Positions 59,320 to 64,000 of a DNA stretch of 64,000 bases are shown piece by piece. The number at the start of each line of letters is the position of its first letter. Positions within the stretch are counted from its first letter, which is position 1. Below the pieces are notes generated by a model that saw nothing but the letters and a program-made list of their open reading frames with translations, made no database searches and was not told the DNA's origin. The stretch comes from Deltaproteobacteria bacterium. Its GTDB lineage: Bacteria; Desulfobacterota; Binatia; UBA9968; JAJDTQ01. The stretch is taken from contig JAPPNF010000136.1 in assembly GCA_028818755.1 (NCBI GenBank), positions 1 to 64,000 on the forward strand, read 5' to 3'. Both the position numbers and the translations under genes were made by a program.

Positions 59320-61071
59320 ATGAGCTACAAGACAATTCACCACCAGGCCGACGTGCTGGTCATCGGCGGCGGCGCGGCCGGAGCCATGGCGGCGATCCGC
59401 GCGCGCGAGGCGGGAGCGGACGTGCTGCTGGTGGACAAGTCCGTGTTCGGGCGCAGCGGCTGCGCGGCGCTGGCCTCCGGCGCGTACATCACCTACATGC
59501 CGGGCGACGACCTCATGATCCACCTCGGCGGCCGCGGCGTGCTCACCAACCAGACCAAGGCCATCGAGGCCATCTACGCCACCCATGACGTGCTCCAGAT
59601 CCTCGACGGCTGGGGCGTGCGGTTCGTCAAGGAGCGCGGCGAGATCTGGCGCGGCAAGGGCGGGTCCGGGGCGGCCGCCAGCGGCGGCCTCGCGGCGGGC
59701 CTGGTGGGCGGCGGCACGGCGATGATGAAGGTGGTGCGGGGTGTGGCCCTGCGCGCCGGCGTACGGGTGCTCAACCGGGTCTCGGTCACCGACCTCCTGA
59801 CCTCCGACGGCAGGCACCCCACCGGCGGCCGCGTGGTGGGGGCCCTGGGGGTGTCCGGACGGGAGCGCGAGGTCCACGTGTGCGAAGCCAAGTCGGTGGT
59901 GATGTGCGCGGGCGGGTTCAACTTCGGCTACAAGAGACCGGGCCAGTGGTTCGCGGGCATGCCCCTCAACATCACCAGCGACGGCGTCGCCATGCAGCTC
60001 CGGGCGGGCGCGGTGATGGGCAACATGGCGTGCGGCAGCAAGTACCTGCAGACCATGGAGTTCATGTGCGCCCCGGGCATCGAGCACTTCACCACCATGG
60101 GCACCAGCTACTTCAACCGCCAGGGCGAAGACGTCATGAAGCGGTTCTCGGAGTCCGAGGCCGAGAACACACGCCGGCTGTCGCTGGGACAGGCGGTGGC
60201 CCTGGAGATGCTGGAAGGCAACGGTCCCGTGTATCTCGACTGCACCAAGCTCCCGCCCGAGAACATACGGATGCTGTACGAGGTGATCCCCATCATCATG
60301 AACACCCTCGAGGCCGGGGGCTACAATATCAGCAAGGAGCGTGTCCCCTATCTGCCGGTGCTGGCGGCCACCTACGGCTCCAGCCACGGCGGCGGCGCGG
60401 TGGTGGACGACCAGTGCAGGACCTCGCTGCCGGGCCTTTTCGCCGCGGGCGCCAGCAGCGACGGCATGAACATCTCGCCGAACCTCAACCTCTCCTGGTG
60501 CATGGTGCTGGGCTGGTGGGCCGGGCTGCATGCCGCCGACTACGCCCGGAACGCCGACCTCGAGGGCGCGGTGGAGCGGCAGGTGGAGTCGCTGACCGCG
60601 AGTGCAACCAAGTATGTCAAACCCGAAGGGACCGCCTTCGACGAGGTCCACGGCAGGGCCGCGGACCTGCTGCACGAGTTGGGGGTCATTCTCAGCGACG
60701 AGAAGATCGTCCGCGTGCGGCGGGGCCTTGAGGAGATCCTGGAGACGTACGACAACGTGATGGCCAGGGATCCCCACGACCTCGTGAAGGTCCTGGGGCT
60801 GCGGAATTCCATCGAGGCGCTGACCGCGGTGCTGGACTACCTGCTGCACCGCCAGGAAAGCCGCGGCTCGGTGATCAACCGCGACCATCCCGAGACCGAC
60901 AACGAGAAGTGGCTGGTGCTGAGCAAGTCCATCATCGAGAACGGCGCCCTGAAGATCTGGGACGAGCCCATTCCCCACGACGAGTTCTACGTGCACTACC
61001 GGCCGCGGTCCGGGAAGGCGATGCATCCCTTCTTCAAGGTCGCGGGCCAGGCGGTGGAGGCGGGAGAGTAG
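59320..61071 (+). CDS. FAD-dependent oxidoreductase, AprA/fumarate-reductase-flavoprotein-like
   Basis: This is a 583-residue flavoprotein. The FAD fold begins ADVLVIGGGAAGAMAAIRAREAGADVLLVDKS (G17-x-G19-x-x-G22). FGRSGCAALASGAYI is the family loop after it. SSHGGGAVVDDQCRTSLPGLFAAGASSDGMN is the C-terminal FAD signature. The C-terminal helical domain (TYDNVMARDPHDLVKVLGLRNSIEALTAVLDYLLHRQESRGSVINRDHP) is as in adenylylsulfate reductase alpha and fumarate reductase. A ferredoxin gene follows six bases later, as aprB/aprA relatives do in reverse order. The substrate is unknown. ATG 59320 is the start of the conserved fold. Confidence 0.88.
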   Translation: MSYKTIHHQADVLVIGGGAAGAMAAIRAREAGADVLLVDKSVFGRSGCAALASGAYITYMPGDDLMIHLGGRGVLTNQTKAIEAIYATHDVLQILDGWGVRFVKERGEIWRGKGGSGAAASGGLAAGLVGGGTAMMKVVRGVALRAGVRVLNRVSVTDLLTSDGRHPTGGRVVGALGVSGREREVHVCEAKSVVMCAGGFNFGYKRPGQWFAGMPLNITSDGVAMQLRAGAVMGNMACGSKYLQTMEFMCAPGIEHFTTMGTSYFNRQGEDVMKRFSESEAENTRRLSLGQAVALEMLEGNGPVYLDCTKLPPENIRMLYEVIPIIMNTLEAGGYNISKERVPYLPVLAATYGSSHGGGAVVDDQCRTSLPGLFAAGASSDGMNISPNLNLSWCMVLGWWAGLHAADYARNADLEGAVERQVESLTASATKYVKPEGTAFDEVHGRAADLLHELGVILSDEKIVRVRRGLEEILETYDNVMARDPHDLVKVLGLRNSIEALTAVLDYLLHRQESRGSVINRDHPETDNEKWLVLSKSIIENGALKIWDEPIPHDEFYVHYRPRSGKAMHPFFKVAGQAVEAGE

Positions 61072-61076
61072 CTGCC

Positions 61077-61304
61077 ATGGCCCAGGATCTGCATCTGCCC
61101 AAGGTCGAGATCTACAAGGAAGTCTGCATCTCCTGCACGGCCTGCGACGACGCCTGCCCGACGGACGTGATCAGGATCGGCAAGGACGGCTACCCCTTCG
61201 CCAAGTACGAGGAAGACTGCCAGGGCTGCTTCATCTGCGAATGGGACTGTCCGGTGGGCGCCATCAAGATCCGGGTCGCGCGCTGGTACGAGACGGGACA
61301 GTAG
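61077..61304 (+). CDS. 2[4Fe-4S] ferredoxin, partner of the flavoprotein
   Basis: This is a 75-residue ferredoxin with two clusters: CISCTACDDACP (Cys17, 20, 23, 27) and CQGCFICEWDCP (Cys48, 51, 54, 58), each the C-x2-C-x2-C-x3-C-P pattern. It is half the length of AprB and lacks its C-terminal tail, so it is a small AprB-like electron carrier. GGGAGA precedes ATG 61077. The gene is coupled to the flavoprotein gene and followed by a strong terminator. Confidence 0.93.
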   Translation: MAQDLHLPKVEIYKEVCISCTACDDACPTDVIRIGKDGYPFAKYEEDCQGCFICEWDCPVGAIKIRVARWYETGQ

Positions 61305-61328
61305 GTGCCCCTTCGGCCCGTCCGCCGG

Positions 61329-61370
61329 CCTGGTGCCCTTTGGGTGAGAGACAGGGCACCAGGACCTTTT
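61329..61370 (+). terminator. Rho-independent terminator after the flavoprotein-ferredoxin operon
   Basis: CCTGGTGCCCT (61329-61339) pairs exactly with AGGGCACCAGG (61353-61363), followed by ACCTTTT. An 11-base stem with a T-run in the right place. Confidence 0.85.
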
Positions 61371-61456
61371 CCGAGTAATCAACAATCTACCACGAGGGTG
61401 TCCGCGCCGCCGGGAGCGAGCGAAGAAAACGCGTCCGGCCCGCGTCTGCGTCTCAC

Positions 61457-62329
61457 ATGAGTGTACTCTACTCCCTGATCGCGTCGCTCAACTTCGCGGT
61501 CTCCCACATCCTGATCCGCCGAGGCTTGGCCCACTCCACTCCGCTGGCGGGGTTCGCCATCTCCATCGTCATTTCGGTCGTGACCCTCTGGGTCATGGTG
61601 GCGGTCTCCATGCCTTTGGCTGCATTCTGGACCCACGCCATCTGGTATTTCGCGGTCGGCGGCCTGTTCGCCTCCGGCCTGGGGCGCTGGTTGGTTTATT
61701 TCTCGATCGACCGCCTCGGGGTGGCGCGCTCCATTCCGGTGGTGAGCACCACGCCCATGTTCGCGTCGATAATGGCCGTCATCATCGTCGGGGAGCATTG
61801 GACCCTCGGCGCCTTTTTCGGCACCGTGATGATCATTTCCGGTGTCATCGTGATCTCGCGGACTCACGAGCAGAAGGCCGAATGGCGTCGCCGGGATTTT
61901 ATTTTTCCTCTGCTGGCGGCGTTGTCGTTCTCGTTTTCGGCCAGTGTCCGGAAGCTCGGTTTCTTCATCGACAACCTGCCGCTCATGGCATCGTGCGTGA
62001 ACGCCACCACCGGGCTGTTCCTCGCCATCGCGATGGTCTACGGCCAGGGCGGGCCGCGCAAGGTGCTGACGATGTCCCGTTCGGTGTTCGCGTGGTTCGT
62101 GGCCGCGGGGCTCGGCAACACTATCGGGATGCTGGCCAACTTTTACGCCCTCTCCACCGGCGACATCGTCATCGTGGAGCCGCTGATCAGCACCAACCCG
62201 GTGTTGACCGTGGTTCTCACGGCCATTTTTCTCCGCGACGTGGAGACCGTGAACATGCGGGTGTGCGTGGGTGTCGCGCTCACCTTCGTCGGCACCCTGC
62301 TGCTGGTCTACGCCAGGGCGGGCGGCTGA
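61457..62329 (+). CDS. EamA/DMT-family transporter
   Basis: This is a 290-residue protein with ten membrane helices in two EamA halves. The first half opens LYSLIASLNFAVSHILIRRGL. The second begins FIFPLLAALSFSFSASVRKLGFF. The segments GVARSIPVVSTTPMFASIMAVIIVGEHWTLGAFFGTVMIISGVIVI and IVIVEPLISTNPVLTVVLTAIFL are the paired EamA motifs. It probably exports a metabolite or amino acid. It stands alone after a terminator, so it has its own promoter. Confidence 0.9.
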   Translation: MSVLYSLIASLNFAVSHILIRRGLAHSTPLAGFAISIVISVVTLWVMVAVSMPLAAFWTHAIWYFAVGGLFASGLGRWLVYFSIDRLGVARSIPVVSTTPMFASIMAVIIVGEHWTLGAFFGTVMIISGVIVISRTHEQKAEWRRRDFIFPLLAALSFSFSASVRKLGFFIDNLPLMASCVNATTGLFLAIAMVYGQGGPRKVLTMSRSVFAWFVAAGLGNTIGMLANFYALSTGDIVIVEPLISTNPVLTVVLTAIFLRDVETVNMRVCVGVALTFVGTLLLVYARAGG

Positions 62330-62362
62330 GCCGTTGTATCGGCACGTCTGAGTCATCGGATT

Positions 62363-62465
62363 GTCCTTCGACTCCGCTTCGCTACGCTCAGGACGAACGG
62401 TAGTTGAAGGAATCCCACCGTTCGTCCTGAGCGTAGCGAGGCAAAGCCGAGCGGAGTCGAAGGAC
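62363..62465. repeat. Family B repeat: long inverted repeat
   Basis: GTCCTTCGACTCCGCTTCGC and the inverse GCGGAGTCGAAGGAC bracket CGTTCGTCCTGAGCG. It forms a long hairpin between the transporter gene and the next gene. It is the same family as 41981-42112 and 63719-63815. Confidence 0.8.
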
Positions 62466-62508
62466 ACCTCTCATGTGCTTTCCCGGCCCGCTTCGCTACA
62501 ATGGCGTC

Positions 62509-63681
62509 GTGCGTACCGGACTGGAGAGACTCCTCGAAGATCCGCGTCGCTGGCTCGGCGCCGCGCGCGTCGGGCTCGTGGCCAACCCGACTGCGGTGGA
62601 TCGCCGGCTGGCCCACGCCGCCGACCTGCTGCACCAACACCCGGACGTGGATCTGCGCCGCCTGTTCGGACCCGAGCACGGGTTGCGCGGATCGGCCCAG
62701 GACATGGTGGAGGTGGCCGACGCCACCGACCCCGGTACGGGTCTCCCGGCAGTGAGTCTTTACGGCGCCACCTTCGACTCGCTGTCGCCGACGGCCGAGC
62801 AGCTCGCGGGCCTCGACCTCCTCCTGTTCGACATCCAGGACGTCGGCGCCCGTTACTACACCTACGCCGCCACCATGGCCCTGTGCATGCGCGCGGCGAA
62901 GCCTTCCCAAGTGAAGGTGGTGGTCCTGGACCGCCCCAACCCCATCGGCGGAGTGGCGGTGGAGGGAGGAGGTCTGGATGACGGGTTGGAGAATTTTTGC
63001 GGCCTGTACCCGGTGCCGCAACGGCACGGGATGACCCTGGGCGAGTTGGCCCGGCTCTACAACCAAACCTTCGGCATCGGCTGCGAGCTGGACGTGGTGG
63101 CGTGCGACGGCTGGTCCCGAAGCGCCTACTACGACGAGTGCGCCCTGCCCTGGGTGATGCCGTCGCCCAACATGCCGACTCCGGAGACGGCGCTGGCGTA
63201 CCCAGGCATGTGCCTGCTGGAGGGCACCAACCTGTCCGAGGGCCGCGGCACCACGCGCCCCTTCGAGCTGTTCGGGGCGCCCTTCATCGACGGCGACGCG
63301 CTGGCCCGGGAGCTGCGGCGCCATGACCTGCCCGGGGTGCGGTTCCGCCCATGCGTCATCGAACCGGCGTTCCACAAGTTCGCGGGCCGGCGTTGCGGCG
63401 CGCTGCAGTTGCACGTCACCGACCGGCGCGCCTTCGCGCCCTACCACACCGGCTTGGCGGTGCTGGTGGCGGCGCGGAAGCTGTGGCCCGAAGCGTTCGC
63501 CTGGAGAACGGAGCCCTACGAGTTCCGCGCCGACGTTCCCGCCATTGACCTCTTGACCGGCCGCCCCGCCGTCAGGCAAGCCATTGACGGCGGCGCGGCG
63601 CTGGACGAGGTGGTGGAAATCGCCTGCGGCGGCACCGAGCTTTACGATGCCGGGCGCGACGGGGCGTTGCTGTACGATTGA
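62509..63681 (+). CDS. DUF1343/NamZ-type protein (exo-beta-N-acetylmuramidase family)
   Basis: This is a protein of about 390 residues, starting VRTGLERLLEDPRRW at GTG 62509. TACAAT stands six bases before the GTG and no ribosome site is seen, so the message may be leaderless. ATG 62473 would start inside the repeat border. VGLVANPTAVDRRLAHAADLL, RRLFGPEHGLRG, DIQDVGARYYTYAATM, VLDRPNPIGG and LLEGTNLSEGRGTTRPFELFGAP are the DUF1343 series. Characterised relatives (NamZ) remove N-acetylmuramic acid from peptidoglycan fragments. There is no signal peptide here, so it would act on recycled muropeptides in the cytoplasm. Confidence 0.9.
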   Translation: MRTGLERLLEDPRRWLGAARVGLVANPTAVDRRLAHAADLLHQHPDVDLRRLFGPEHGLRGSAQDMVEVADATDPGTGLPAVSLYGATFDSLSPTAEQLAGLDLLLFDIQDVGARYYTYAATMALCMRAAKPSQVKVVVLDRPNPIGGVAVEGGGLDDGLENFCGLYPVPQRHGMTLGELARLYNQTFGIGCELDVVACDGWSRSAYYDECALPWVMPSPNMPTPETALAYPGMCLLEGTNLSEGRGTTRPFELFGAPFIDGDALARELRRHDLPGVRFRPCVIEPAFHKFAGRRCGALQLHVTDRRAFAPYHTGLAVLVAARKLWPEAFAWRTEPYEFRADVPAIDLLTGRPAVRQAIDGGAALDEVVEIACGGTELYDAGRDGALLYD

Positions 63682-63718
63682 GCGATCACAAGGAGTCTGT
63701 CCGAGCAAACGGAATGGC

Positions 63719-63815
63719 GTCCTTCGACTTCGCTTCGCTACGCTCAGGACGAACGGTTGAGGGAGCCCAATCATTAATCCGTTCGTCCTGAGCGTAGCGA
63801 AGCGAAGTCGAAGGA
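63719..63815. repeat. Family B repeat: long inverted repeat
   Basis: GTCCTTCGACTTCGCTTCGC ... CGAAGTCGAAGGA with CAGGACGAACGG inside, preceded by GGAGTCTGTCCGAG as in the 41.98-kb copy. It lies 30 bases before the last gene. Confidence 0.8.
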
Positions 63816-63845
63816 TGCCGTCCAGGATCACGAAGGAGGGAGATC

Positions 63846-64000
63846 ATGGCAGATCAGGAAGTAGCAGTGGTGGTGGGAGGCGGGCCGGGCCTGAGCGCTT
63901 CGCTCGTCCGGCTGTTCACCCGGGAGGGCATGAAGGCGGCCATCGCGGGCCGCAACCCGGACAAGCTCGGACCGTTGGCGGAGAGCACCGGCTGCCGCGC
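63846..64000 (+). CDS. Short-chain dehydrogenase/reductase (partial, C-terminus outside window)
   Basis: These are the first 51 residues of an SDR enzyme: MADQEVAVVVGGGPGLSASL is a variant of the TGxxxGxG NAD(P)-binding loop. RLFTREGMKAAIAGRNPDKL follows, with Arg after the second strand favouring NADP. AAGGAGGGAG precedes ATG 63846. The catalytic YxxxK lies beyond the window, so only the family can be given. Confidence 0.85.
   Translation, partial: MADQEVAVVVGGGPGLSASLVRLFTREGMKAAIAGRNPDKLGPLAESTGCR

Overview
The window is high-GC DNA from a Gram-negative environmental bacterium. The outer-membrane spanin pair in a Mu-like element and the periplasmic binding-protein systems point that way. 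Dense runs of catabolic genes (CaiB, UbiD, amidohydrolases, VOC, TRAP and Liv transporters) and several families of intergenic palindromes suggest a proteobacterial or Tectomicrobia-like genome. I cannot fix the taxon from the sequence alone. No rRNA, tRNA or CRISPR array was found.

Positions 1-27.4 kb are catabolic and transport genes: a partial DapA-type aldolase, an RNase Z-like MBL hydrolase, a PLP decarboxylase, a TAXI/TRAP transporter, a cysteine hydrolase with a BNR-type propeller, an orphan molybdopterin dehydrogenase subunit, an alpha/beta hydrolase, an AbrB-type membrane protein, a CoA-transferase, a small monooxygenase, an Asp/Glu racemase-family enzyme, cupins, an alcohol dehydrogenase, a creatininase-family protein, E1 alpha/beta of a 2-oxoacid dehydrogenase, two amidohydrolases, a double-cupin protein and a VOC protein. 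A 3.06-kb IS1595-family element (13583-16646), with perfect 24-bp ends and an 8-bp target duplication, interrupts the CoA-transferase gene after its eighth codon begins. It carries a DNA methyltransferase-HNH fusion frameshifted at a 13-G tract, a 58-residue protein and a helical protein.

Positions 27483-40475 are the most unusual part: a 13-kb Mu-like element whose ends look like Tn7 ends. It keeps the lysogeny and transposition genes (S24 repressor, Ner-like protein, MuA, MuB, Gam-like, Mor-like) and a lysis cassette (transglycosylase, two holin candidates, overlapping i-/o-spanin pair). It has no terminase, portal, capsid or tail genes. In their place, on the opposite arm, are two tandem collagen-Hint proteins and a beta-rich protein resembling aerolysin-type pore formers. 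Near-identical Mor-type promoters stand at the head of both arms, which suggests that one activator switches on both.

Positions 40.5-64 kb return to metabolism: a UbiD decarboxylase, small membrane proteins, a TPR protein, a sodium:solute symporter, and a propionyl-CoA synthetase divergent from a (methyl)citrate synthase. An FCD-type GntR regulator appears to share an operator with the synthase gene. Next is a branched-chain-amino-acid-type ABC cluster with one binding protein and two complete permease/ATPase sets, then a FixH/YtkA-like protein, an AprA/fumarate-reductase-like flavoprotein with a 2[4Fe-4S] ferredoxin, a DMT exporter, a DUF1343/NamZ-type protein and a partial SDR gene.
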